The notes beneath the pieces were generated by a model that saw only the letters and a program-made list of their open reading frames with translations, was not told the DNA's origin and ran no database searches. A program made the position numbers and the translations under genes. A stretch of DNA of 64,000 nucleotides from Hygrophila difformis (lineage: Eukaryota > Streptophyta > Magnoliopsida > Lamiales > Acanthaceae): the NCBI GenBank assembly GCA_030278955.1, contig JAOANR010000014.1, positions 13,580,068 to 13,644,067 on the forward strand. Reading direction: 5' to 3'. Positions 36,831 to 48,059 of this stretch are shown here, in pieces. Every line of letters begins with the position of its first letter. Position 1 is the first letter of the stretch.

Positions 36831-39800
36831 TCACATTCCTGGAACCTCCTTGAAATTAATAATATCATCGCGTGGGCGTGCTTCTTCCACCTGAACTTTT
36901 ACTTGGTCGCCCACATGGACACCAACCGATACCCAGACCGAAGCCTGTAATCCAACCTGTACAAAGCATGTACTAATAGTTCAGGAGAGCAGGAAATGAA
37001 AAAATAATCAACATATTTCCATTGGAGCTTTTTAATAGATATTTTATTGACTCGTCTTCCGTAAACTTCCTCCATATTTTCACACATTAGAGCACCTATA
37101 GATAGATACCAAAAAAACAAAAAAAAAATCTTTACAAAATCATCTCTCCTACATGGTGAGGCACAAAGTAATCTTAAATTTGAATGTTAAGTTTGGGTGT
37201 ATTCGTTTGAGATTTTAATAGATTTTTATGAACTTAAAAAAATCGGTAGATTTAGAAAGTCTATAGACTCCACGTAGAGTTGACCGATTTATATAGAGTC
37301 TATGAAGAGTCGGACTGATTTTAGAGAGATTTCGTGTAGTTATAATTTTTAAGAGAATCCATGAAAATCTATAAAGAATTAAAATCCATAGAGTGTTTTT
37401 TTTTTTTTTTGAGGAGCCATTGAAGGCCTGGAAAGGGGTGGTGGGAGCCCATGCCACACAATTACAAAGGGGAAATAAAGGGAGGGATAGGGGGCCGGTG
37501 GGAATCGAACCTCCAACCTTCCGTTGGAAGTCAAGGGACTTAACCGCTTGGGCTAGGTCCTCATCCCAAATCCATAGAGTGTTGAATACCTCTAGATTTT
37601 TAAAGACTTTTTAAAATCTGTATTGAATACCTCTAGATTTTTAAAGACTTTTTAAAATCTGAATTGAATACATCTAGATTTTTAAAGACTTTTTAAAATC
37701 TAGATTGAATACACCCCAACTTTGAAAGTCAAAAAAAATCATGTAGAGTCTCAATCTAATACACCCCACTTAGTTATTGCTAAATAGGTTTGGTTCCTGT
37801 GCAAAATTCAAAATTTTTGTTATATGCAGAATGCGAATACGATAATTTGTGATGTTGCAAAAAATATATGTTAGAAAATGTAATATATTCTTACAAATTT
37901 GTAATAGATTTATATAAAAATATGATGTGTTTGTAACTTTGTATGTATAAATAAATCAATTAATCTAATCAACAAATGTTAATAAGATCTACAATAATTA
38001 CCCATACTTACCTCAAATAACTACAACAATCACAATTTTAAGAAAATATATAGAATACCTAGCATATGAATATTTTAACACCCTAACAAATTCCTTACTA
38101 ATTCCTCCACAAACTATTTTACCAGTTACACGCATTAAATATTTACCAATCAACGAGAATTGAATTTAATTTTTAAAAAAAATCTATGCAGGTGTTTACA
38201 TGAGTTGAATCGGATGATTTATAGGTAGGGTATATATATATTTAACAAAATATTTCATGTCCTTAAAAACTATAATTCCCCAGGATACCATGATCCGAGT
38301 AAGAAAACACTAGATGAGAAAGCATGTGGGAAAATATCAAGCAAGCATTCTTTACCTCTATCAAGAGTATTGCTGCAACTCTATCTTTGATGAAACGGAG
38401 GACCAAAGCCGAAAATTTCTTTCCTTTTGATTGCTGCCTCAAATATTCTATTATCCAATACCGTAGACTGCTGGAGCTAAGCTTCTTTACTACCCTCACA
38501 TTCATGTTTACCATAGAAGCCATCCCCTCCAGCTGTCCAGCTGAGAAAGGTGGGGAATCCCCCCTAAGATATGCTTTCACCTACATTTCAGAAACCAATC
38601 AGCACGGCCAATTATCATGAAATTTTACATACCAGTTTATAGCAAAATCATTTGTTCAGAAAACCAACAGACCATAATAATGCTAATGATACACTCCTCG
38701 GTTTTCTTTTAATGATATGTTCTTCTTTTTGGGCTGTTTTGAAATAGGTAATTCCTTACATATATTTAAAATGTTTCCTTTCACTGTTAACTAATAAAGT
38801 ATTCTCTCGTCAGCCTTCACTCCTGATTAAGTATATCACTTCTCTCTTGATCCACTAATAAATTCCCTATTTCCCTCTATCCAAAATGGAGGAAATATGA
38901 TATAGTCAAAGAATCATAAAATACCTGATAGTGAGCAAGGAGATCCAAGTATCTGCGTATAGGAGATGTGAATTGAACATACCCAGGAAGTCCTAGAACT
39001 CCATGGCGTGTAGGTTTCCTGAAATCAATTTCAGCAGCTCGCATGATTTTAACCATCGCAGAGCTTCTTACAGGGCCTTCAGGAAGATGGGAAAAGGCAG
39101 AGATATCAATGTTTGATTGAGGTTGCCCCCGGTAAGGCAAAGGAATATTGTTTAAAGAACCAAGAGTGGCAATAACTTCGCCGCAAAGTATCATCATCTC
39201 AGACACAAGTCGCATTGCAGGATCAGCCTGATTTTCCACGTACAGCTTGATCAAGGGCTCTGGATCATCTGGATTAGTCACTTTGATTCTGGTTTCTATC
39301 GTGGATGTGTCTATTGCACCCTAGAATGGAAATTCTTATCAAATACAGATGGATGCAGTTGGAATGATGTAAATGCAGAGAATATGAAAATTGTAGATTC
39401 AGAGATAAATTATACTCCCTTCTTTAAATACATGAGAAACTTGTGCACAATAAGATTAAGAAAACTGGGAACTTGAATTTTCATTACGCTTCTCGTTATA
39501 AGATAAAAATTACACAAAAAGTCATTTCAATTATTAAATACTAAAACAGAAGTGGAAGAAAGAATCTACCAAAATACTTGGCATTTAATTATGAATCAAA
39601 AAAATCTTCTAAAAAAATGACATTTACTTCTGAATGACGAGAGTATGATAGTAAAGAAAGAACATTTTTCAATAAGGTCATGCGATCATCCAGAGAGGCA
39701 AAAAAGTTTGTTGCACCTCACAAAACAGTAATATTAACCTGTCCCTGACGCCATTGAAATCGGAGTGCAGCAGCCTCTGAAAGAAGTCTGAGTTCAGTCT

Positions 39801-42800
39801 CCTCTTCAAGGTTCAAATGGAGAAGTTCTGTCGCACTCTCATATGTTAACATGTATGTTGGTTTGATGATGGTGTTATCCACCGAGTATTCTGCAATGCT
39901 ATGATAAATCATAAGAGTAAGACCATTTTCTAGCCCTCTTCACATAGCATGCATTGAAATGTTTAGTGAAAACTCTATTCCATAACATAAAGTTGTCAGC
40001 AAGAAGACTTTTAGGGGACAAGGTGCACTTTTGCATATAAGGAATCAAATGCGAGGGTTATGAAAGATGAAGAATAACATATTTACAGCCATATCATGCA
40101 GAAATATCAGGTAATCTAATAAAAAAAGATTAATCTGATGCAAAGGGTCAAAACAGTTGTAGATATGAAGTACTATTTATTGCTTATATGACTCTGCTAG
40201 CAACAAAAAAACGAATATGTTCACTGACTCTCTTCCAAGCTCCATATATTATACTCCTTCCTATACACAATGTATGTCCTTAACTTTTAAGCAAAATGCC
40301 AGTTCTTTTCGGATATTTTCAATGGATGTTTCCATATATTAACCCTACCTATTCACAAACCTACACTGTGAATATAGAATAGGAGTATATCAAATTGAGA
40401 CAGAATATGACAAATGGCTTAAGCCCATATTCCAAGGCATGGAAGATATATTGGTACATATACTTTTGTTCCAATTACTAATTTCTCACACCCAGTTACC
40501 TGCCATCTGAATGCAGCACAACCGCAACTGTGATGGCTTTGCAGTGCTCCCCTTGCTTCAAACTCATGCCTTCCATTGCTAATTTCTCCGGGAACATGGG
40601 GTAAGTAGCAGTTGGTAGAAACACAGAAGTTCCCCTCTTCATTGCCTCTCTAAATCAACAACCATATTACAAAATGCCTCATTAAAATTAAATAATTTTT
40701 GAAACGTAAATTTACATGAATGTCATATGTACTTGTCTATATTGCTTCCTGGCAAAACTAATCGAGTCGGATCTGCAACGTGAATAAACACCTCTATTCG
40801 GCCATCCTGAAGCCTACGAGCACTCAATGCATCATCAAGCTGCATGTGCCTGGTTGTTAGTAATTTTCATACAACTCAATGATATATTCAGTAACTTCCA
40901 ACGCCACCAATCACATCAACATGACAAAGAATCCTCAGAACAATTAGCAAGATGTACCTCATCAGCTTCATCAACATCAATGGCATAAACCTTCATGTAA
41001 GTTAGGTCCTTTCGGTCACCCTGCCAGCAAAACCATGTAAATACGCAGCTAAAAGAGGTATAAGAACGCATTCAATTTCTGTTCTGTGCATGATGAAATA
41101 ACAATTATAAACGAAATAAGCTATGGACAAAAAGATCCAGTCAGACTTATTCTTAAATACCAGACAATTGAGCAGAATGAATTGTAATTATCTTAATGAA
41201 AAGCTACAAAAGATAGCAATGAACAGTTCTATAAACAAATGAGATACTTCCATTGACATTGTTCTTGGTAACTGGTAAGATTCTCAACAAGTCACCAAAG
41301 CAACAAATAAAAACAAACAACACATAAGTGGTAGGTATAGTTCATGATCTTTTAACTCAAAAAAGGAAGCATCTAACTTTACCTACTGTCTAAGTTTCTG
41401 TAATGGGCTATGAATGTAGAGACTCAGCAATTCCTATTAAAGGGGCAACAAGAAGACCTATAAAAAAATTGGAAGACTTGAATTTTTGCTTAGAACTCTG
41501 ATAACTATGCTCAAATTAAAAGATCTAATTTTTCAAGTGACATTAATAAAAGAATGTCCTATGTACAGAGGCATTATCATCACAATGGTACATTAGGAAC
41601 TAAATTAAAAAGGTAAAATAATATAACCTAACATAATTTTCCAGTAGCTTGGGAAATAATTCAAATGTTCTAAATCTAAAATGTACTGTATTACTTAATA
41701 TTACCAAATAAACTGAATTAGTTTACTCTTAAATAATCCTTTCTTACCCATATAAATTTGGAACTCCACACAAATAAATCTATCTGCGAATAGACAAGTA
41801 AAAACATAGATTTTGCACATGCGTGAAAGTTTGAAGTTCGAATATTCGCATTCTGCATACCCATCATCTATTGTGCATGGCTGAATATATAGCCAAACCA
41901 GATTTGCACCAAAGAACATGGATTACATCAGCATGGATACCCTAGATGCTACTGCTAAATTCTAGAATGGGCTATTGCATTTAATGTTTAAAATCTCCGT
42001 CGATGTCCTGCTATAGTATAGATATACACAAAATATACAGAATTAATACAAAATCCAGAATACAGAATTATTAGAATATCTATAAATGAACCAGATTGGA
42101 TGTAAGTCTGGGATTTGTTGTGCTACTTATTGTGTGTTTAATCACAAGAGAGGACATAGGCATGAGGTAAAAGGGCCCAAATAAAGATAGAAGGGAAAGA
42201 AACATATTCCTGCAACTTCAATTGAATTAAAGTAAATGCAAGCCCAGTAGTATAGAATGTAGTAGAGAGCAAAAAGCTACTGACTTTGTTGCATTTCTTT
42301 AAACCAGTAGAGATTGTGCAACAAGCATACCTCATCCAGGTCAGGTGACTCAAACAAAAGATTTTCAGCAGCTTCAAGAATCTCTTCCTGAAAATCAGTA
42401 CGGATATTTAACTTCAACAATTCAAGGTTTACATGCACTGGGAAATACCCAATATCAACAAGGAGATTAACAGCAGCAGCTGCCGTTTTAGCAAGTCCCA
42501 TGGCCTTCAGAATCTGCGTGAAGTAAATTGTATATTATATATTTATAATGGATATATGTGGCAAACACGTTTTAATCCTAAGATGTACTATGAATCATTT
42601 GCTTCTATTCACCGCTCACTTTAAATGTTCAAAGGAACGATACACCGACACAAACACCGGATTAAAAGGTAAGGTTGACAGGTTACCATTCCAGCAATTC
42701 TTTTTCCATCTTCATTCATATAATCATCAATTGCATATGCTTCTAGATATTCAATATTCTTTCGATTTTTATCTTCAGTTTTCCACATAGACCTTGAAGG

Positions 42801-45127
42801 CTTTGAGTGAAGAGGCATTCTCTTGGCAGATTTCAGCAAATTAACAAACTCTTCAAGTTCCCTTTCTGCAGCCTGTTTGGCAAGCATTCTTTGTGAAAGT
42901 TCTTCAACCTAGAAATAAATCATGTTTGTCATGTCTCAAACAGTTTACCAACTCAAAATAGCAAATACAGATTATAACACAGCACATTTCAATGACAAAT
43001 CATTCATCTCCAAGGACCACCAATGTGCTCAAGTAAAAGATGGACAAAACTGCACCGAACATTGGAAATACCAGGATATATTTTTAACAGGCAACATTTA
43101 ACAGGAGTGCAGCAAACCTGAACAGCAGATCTAGGCCCATAAACAGAATATGAACCTTTAGTCTCCAAAGTTGTGAAGTATACATCATCATTTGAAAGCA
43201 ACAGATGAGCAGAATAGCTCTCGAGAGGTTCCGCACTACCATAAATCATCTGTTAGAATGAATTGGGACACTAGTCATTACAGGAACATAATATAAAAAT
43301 GTGGTAATTTAAAAGACATACTTCTGCAAGGTCCTGCACAGTAATTGATTGTTTCTTTTCGAGAAGCTCCATCCATGCAAACTCCAGCAAGGCAGGGTCC
43401 TGAAAGCAAAATATAAGCATACATAGAGATTCCTAATTTTTTTCAAGAGTGTTTCCATTCTACTCAATACTATATGAGTCACCCACCAAATTATCATGAG
43501 CTTTCTGAATGAAGTTTGCTATCTCTTTGTGATCAAGGTTGTTGATACCAGGCACAATGAAAGTGATCTGTTGTGGCTTAATGGATGTCATGATGCCATT
43601 CTGTATACCAATTACCAAGATCAGATAAAGAAATAAATAGAAGGATAGTAGGGTCTTCAGAAGTTAAAGAAGGAACCAATGATCAAGCAACATAACACGG
43701 ATTATACAATCGTATTGAAACCTGATCAGCAACTATCCAATTTTTCTTGCCATCTGGTTTTTGAGCAACTCCTAACAATACCCGTTCTGGGTCTTTCCTA
43801 AATTCTAGCAGCAACCCTTTCTGAAGCACCTGCTTCTCCGACTTATTTTCAAGAACTTCACCACTTTTCAGTTCCAATCTGCAAACGAATTTTCCAGATG
43901 TAACCATGGCAGATGGAAGTTGTGATATTACTACCAATTATTAACTGATTTTAGGTTTCATGTAGACTTTAGTCTAACCAAATATCTAGAATGCACGCTT
44001 ATTATTAGAAATTGATTAAAAAGTTGTTACAATAATTTTATTTAAATGTAGGTTTATATTTTATTGTTAGAGTTAAATATATTGTGTTATGTGCCTATAT
44101 ATATATATATATATATATAATATTATATATATATCTATATAATATATTCATGTTTCATTTAATAAAGTGAGCATGAAGTTTATATTCATGTTAAAATTGA
44201 ACCTCATGGCCATTCTACACATGTGGATTATAAAACACGATTATAAAATGTTAGAAAGACAATGGATATGAGGTTACAACCCAAAATCAATTGGCCATGA
44301 GTGAATAGATCAGGTCCATACAAGTAAGGGGATTCCCAGTTTATACACAATGTGGGAATACTTAACACCCATCCTCTTGAAAACGAAGTGACACCCAACT
44401 GAACATATAATCGATGTAGGAATACTTAACATAAAAATTTATGCCTTGGGATATTAAGGCAAGACATAATCAGCCTCAAACACAAACACAAATTCATATC
44501 AGTATCATGGTAGTGCTTGCGGCTGGTCACTTGTGATCCCTGATTTCATTTCCTATTTCCCAAGCATTAGGGACAAGAAAGTAACAGTGGAATTTTGGTT
44601 TAACGGTACTCTATGATGTCTTTAATAGTTACGATAATGCGCTTGCCACAAAACCTTGAACTTCAACAATTAGTCGATTATCCCAACTATTGGGAGAAAA
44701 TCTTTAACTTCAATATCTTCAATCACTAACCTCATGATCGTTTAACAAAAAACCAACCTTGAAAAAACCCAAACCACTTTAAATTTTGCATACCAACGAC
44801 GGAGAATTGGTTTAGGCAAATGAAAGAATGTATCTACGAGAAGAAGCCAAATACGTACTTGTTTGAGGCGCGAACTCTGCCACGGTTCCGCACTGACGCA
44901 AGCTCTAAAAACTCATCCACCACCGAGTACTTTCGAATAAAAACTCTTCCCCAGCCACAAGAAATGAGTCGATAGTGAAGTCGCCGTGAAATGGAGTAGC
45001 CAGTAGAGCAGCAAAATTGAACAGATTGCGATTGCCGCGCCTGCGCACAGTACCTGAGGGTAGCTAGCGGCGGAGACACCGCGCAGCATCGGAGAATTGC
45101 GGTGCCGCTCATGACACGCGCAGCCAT
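36831..45127 (-). CDS. RNR1: Organellar exoribonuclease II (RNase II/R family)
   Basis: A 3'-5' exoribonuclease of chloroplasts and mitochondria that trims rRNA and mRNA 3' ends. Fourteen exons: 45127-44859, 43878-43722, 43600-43487, 43399-43322, 43249-43118, 42902-42687, 42513-42331, 41020-40958, 40839-40733, 40649-40500, 39898-39739, 39320-38925, 38580-38356, 36956-36831. They join in frame to about 791 residues, normal for RNR1. Residues 1 to about 75 are Arg/Ser-rich without acidic residues, a transit peptide. The RNB domain holds AIDVDEADELDDALSA (catalytic Asp cluster), RRGTSVFLPTATYPMFPEKL-like sequence, PYRGQPQ and FTSPIRRYLDLLAHY. The C-terminus (VGVHVGDQVKVQVEEARPRDD) is S1-like. 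Exon 6 needs an acceptor 7 bp inside the expected one, because of one extra A (see findings). The last intron carries a MITE and a SINE. Confidence 0.93.
37396..37567 (-). mobile_element. tRNA-derived SINE with 14-bp target duplication
   Basis: On the minus strand it starts GGGATGAGGACCTAGCCC, with an A box-like TAGCCCAAGCGGTTAAG and a B box GGTTCGATTCCC about 35 bp later, and ends in an oligo(A) tail (T run at 37396-37411 on the plus strand). AAATCCATAGAGTG is repeated exactly on both sides (37382-37395 and 37568-37581). Length 172 bp. All the hallmarks of an LINE-mobilised SINE are present. Confidence 0.93.
37582..37704. repeat. Three 41-bp tandem repeats
   Basis: Three units of TTGAATACCTCTAGATTTTT followed by AAAGACTTTTTAAAATCTG, nearly identical, directly after the SINE and inside the MITE-like element. 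Confidence 0.9.
39415..39643. mobile_element. Possible degenerate Stowaway-like MITE in RNR1 intron 11
   Basis: TA-flanked segment starting CTCCCTTCTTTAAATACATG and ending near TGAATGACGAGAG. Only the outermost bases pair well, so this is tentative. Confidence 0.35.
40254..40385. mobile_element. Possible small Stowaway-like MITE in RNR1 intron 10
   Basis: Starts CTCCTTCCTATACACAATG and ends CACTGTGAATATAGAATAGGAG, partly inverted repeats flanked by TA. About 132 bp, non-coding. Confidence 0.45.
44090..44145. repeat. AT microsatellite in RNR1 intron 1
   Basis: Long alternating TA tracts with an internal TCTATATAATATAT variant. No other feature. Confidence 0.85.
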
Positions 45128-45370
45128 ATCCTCTAGTTTATGAGATACGCGAACTCCATGAATTCAAAAGGAAGGCAGTAGACATTTCTTACGACAGAAG
45201 AACAGCCCCATCCCGGATAAATAAACAAGTACCACCTTCCGTCTCAGTAGATATTTTTGTTCTTTTCTCCCACTTATCCCTTAGTTATGCAGTATAAGTA
45301 ATGGGCCTGACAAGATGGCCCAATACGTTATCCTCTAGCCCATTTCTAAATAATCTGTACGTGAATAATA
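45128..45370. promoter_or_regulatory. Presumed RNR1 promoter region
   Basis: The 240 bp upstream of the RNR1 start codon up to the MITE. No clear TATA box was seen. It is assigned by position only. Confidence 0.35.
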
Positions 45371-45638
45371 CTTCCTCCATTTTTTTTATTTTTTTATTTT
45401 TTGCTACGGACCACCTACGCACTGTCCTATGCATATTTTAAACCATTAATAACTCAAGTTCAGTATAAGTAAAAATTCTAAAATTTCGATATTAAAAAAC
45501 TATAAGACGAGACGAATCTAACAAGATAACACTTGATTATATTTTAACTTGTATAATTATGATAAAATTTTAAATCAAAGTGTGTAGGTGAATAGTAGTC
45601 AAATACTCAACGGGTCAATAAATAAAGAACGGAGGAAG
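45371..45638. mobile_element. Stowaway-like MITE
   Basis: Starts CTTCCTCCATTTTTTTTATT and ends AAATAAAGAACGGAGGAAG, with TA at 45369-45370 and 45639-45640. The core (inverse of GATTCGTCTCGTCTTATAG) is shared with the elements at 11385 and 13065. It sits about 240 bp upstream of the RNR1 start codon. Confidence 0.78.
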
Positions 45639-45677
45639 TACATTAGTCACATGTGAGTGATAAATTAGATTTGGCAA

Positions 45678-46167
45678 TGTTGACCCAGCATTTATTTGAA
45701 CCCATTCAGTTAGACCCCCATTCAATTAGGCCCAAGTTGTATCGGCCCAACTTTCTAAGTGGCAGCGCAGTCTACATTTGAGCCAAGGAGTTGCCGAGCA
45801 GGAAAAGGCAGATCATGAGTGGTGGTTCCCCGAAATAATCAACGGCAGTTGAAGTCACGGCCTAGTGGGGAGTTATGCAGCATGACTTGAAAGGTTGGCA
45901 TGAAGGGTTGAAGACCTTCTATAAATACCGAAGACAATGCAACAGCGCAGGACACCTGACATCTCAGAAGAAAACCACTTTAATTTTTTATATTCCTTTA
46001 CAGTTTTCTGTATTTTTCCTTCATGTTTGTTCCTTTCTACAATTAATTTCTTTACCGCTTTCTGCATTTTAATTCTTTACAACTTTCTTACATTCCTATA
46101 ATTTCTTTCTGCAAATCGTTTTGTAATTCCTCCAACATTGTTCAATCAAAATCTTTTACAGTTAACA
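45678..46167 (+). repeat. Gag-only element, 5' LTR
   Basis: 490 bp, with a TATA box CTATAAATACC at about 45919-45929. The start contains a short local duplication (CCCATTCA.TTAG) not present in the 3' LTR. Confidence 0.93.
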
Positions 46168-46190
46168 AATTGGCACGCCTAGTGGGATCG
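46168..46190 (+). promoter_or_regulatory. Probable primer binding site
   Basis: ATTGGCACGCCTAGTGGGA follows the LTR. It is not the methionine-tRNA type; the matching tRNA was not identified. Confidence 0.55.
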
Positions 46191-47830
46191 AAGTTGAAGC
46201 TATATCCGCTTTCAAAGAAGTGCATGCGCCTCAGATCTGGAAATATTGTAAGCGATCTGACAAAAAAGTTCGAAGAAATGTTGATACAGGAAAAAACGCC
46301 GATTCGCACATCATCTGAGGACGCCATTGAGATGGCGAGCACCTCACAATCACAACAGGGGATTATGCAAACCCCCACATTGACAGAACAAATGCGGTTG
46401 TCGATGACAGAACCGATGGCCGAGTTCATTTCTCTACTTACGAGGCATCTTATGGATGTATTGAGGCCTGCCATGACCGATCAAATTGACAGAGGTTCAG
46501 TTCATTGCGAGCTCAGCAAGAAGTAACAGCTTCAGCCAACAGCGCTAATATGTCGCCTAGTCGCCCATGCCCAGGGCCGTCAGACGGACAACAGAGGGAT
46601 TGGGGAACCTCACCTGGCCAGCCACCACTCCCTGAATCCGGGGGCTTGGCCAGTCCGTTCTTATTTCCTTATCAGGCTGCTTATGCCTTTACCCTAGCGG
46701 CACCTACGATGCCGAGTTTTGGATATGCGGCGCCTTCAGCGCCGATCTACGCAGCACCAGGTTGTTTATTGGCCTTTAGTGCTTCTCCAGATTGTACGGC
46801 AGCCTTTGGTGGCCTTGGCATGCCGCCACAACAAGCGGTACCTCATATGCCAAACGTTCCAACTATGCCTTATGTGGCTAACTACTCGCCAGTACCGACG
46901 CCACAACCCTGGGGGCAGACGCCACAGCCCGGGGGGCAGGCGCCACAGCCTTGGGGGCAGACGCCGCAGCCAGGGGGGCAGGCGCCACAGCCCTGGGGGC
47001 ATACGCCACAACCATGTAGAGTGGCTGTGACTCATGCCACACCAGCCACCATTGCTCCTGCTACACCTCCAGTCGCCATGCCTCATACGCAGGCACCGGC
47101 AGTGTCACCTGAGTTTCTTGCAGACATGATGCAACAACACTTTGGGATTCAACTGAGGCCAACGGAACGGCCTACATACAGAAAACCTTATCCTGATTGG
47201 GTAGATACTATGCATCCATATCCACGGGGCTTCAAAATGCCCGAGTTCTCCACATTCTCAAGGGACGACGGCAAGCCCACTATGGAACATGTAGGAAGGT
47301 TTACCGCTCAGTGTGGGGAAGCGGTGGCTAATGACTGGCTGAAGCTGAGGCTCTTCAGTTCATCCCTCACTGGACCTGCCTTTGCATGGTTGCATCCTTG
47401 CAGCCGAACTCTATCCAAAACTGGGCCGATTTAGAAAGAGCATTTCATGGCAGGTTCCACATACCACTAACACAGGCCAGTCTCGCAGACCTCACTGATA
47501 CTAAACAGTTTGCCGATGAGGCGGCAAGTATATTTATTAATAGGCTGCAACGGCTTAAAGGTCGGTGCACAATGGATGTCCCTGATAGGGAGATAGTCAA
47601 CATCACAGTGGCAAATATGGTGCCTAAACTAAAAGAACATTAATTGTACATAATTCCAATGACCTTGCCCAGCTGGCCGAGAAGGCGGCCCACTTGGAAA
47701 AGTTCCTTGAGGAACAAGATGAAAAGCGTCAGCCTCTACAGGGAACTCATCTCAAAGAAGTGAAGTTCGGTAAAGAGGAAAACAAACCAATGCGGGTGGC
47801 TTCTGCAATGATCCTGGGTGGAAACAACCC
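46170..47830 (+). pseudogene. Ty3-type gag, frame-broken
   Basis: Three overlapping frames together resemble one gag: 46170-46526, 46505-47434 and 47386-47643, with coding character continuing to about 47830 (LAQLAEKAAHLEKFLEEQ) after a stop at 47641. The retrotransposon gag core is FKMPEFSTFSRDDGKP ... FSSSLTGPAFAW followed, in a shifted frame, by NWADLERAFHGRF. A Pro/Gln-rich stretch upstream has five 30-bp repeats (PQPWGQTPQPGGQA, about 46903-47013). A frameshift near 47400 and the stop make it non-functional as read. No zinc knuckle or protease follows. Confidence 0.85.
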
Positions 47831-47855
47831 AGGCTAGAAACCATCGACAAACTCT

Positions 47856-48056
47856 AAGAGGCCGCCATAGCCTCTAACGCCTTCAAGAGGCTGCCATGGC
47901 CTCTAAGGCATCCAAGAGGCCGCCATGGCTTCTAAGGCATCCAAGAGGCCATCATGGCCTCTAAGGCCTTCAAGAGGACGCCTTGGCCTCCAAGAGGATG
48001 TCATGGCCTCTAAGGCATCCAAGAGGTCGCCATGGCTTCTAAGACCTTCAAGAGGC
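47856..48056. repeat. 29-bp tandem repeats
   Basis: About seven head-to-tail copies of AAGAGGCCGCCATGGCCTCT followed by AAGGCATCC; one copy is shortened to 20 bp. 29 is not a multiple of three, so this is not a protein repeat. Confidence 0.9.
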
Positions 48057-48059
48057 AGC

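Larger units (their letters stand above)
37194..37767. mobile_element. MITE-like element in RNR1 intron 13
   Basis: Starts TGGGTGTATTCG and ends with AATACACCCC, a short inverted repeat; the interior contains repeated TTTTAAAGACTTT-type blocks and no coding sequence. An inner AATACACCCC at 37709-37718 gives an alternative end. A target duplication was not settled, so the superfamily (hAT, Mutator or PIF type) is unknown. A SINE has inserted inside it. Confidence 0.6.
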
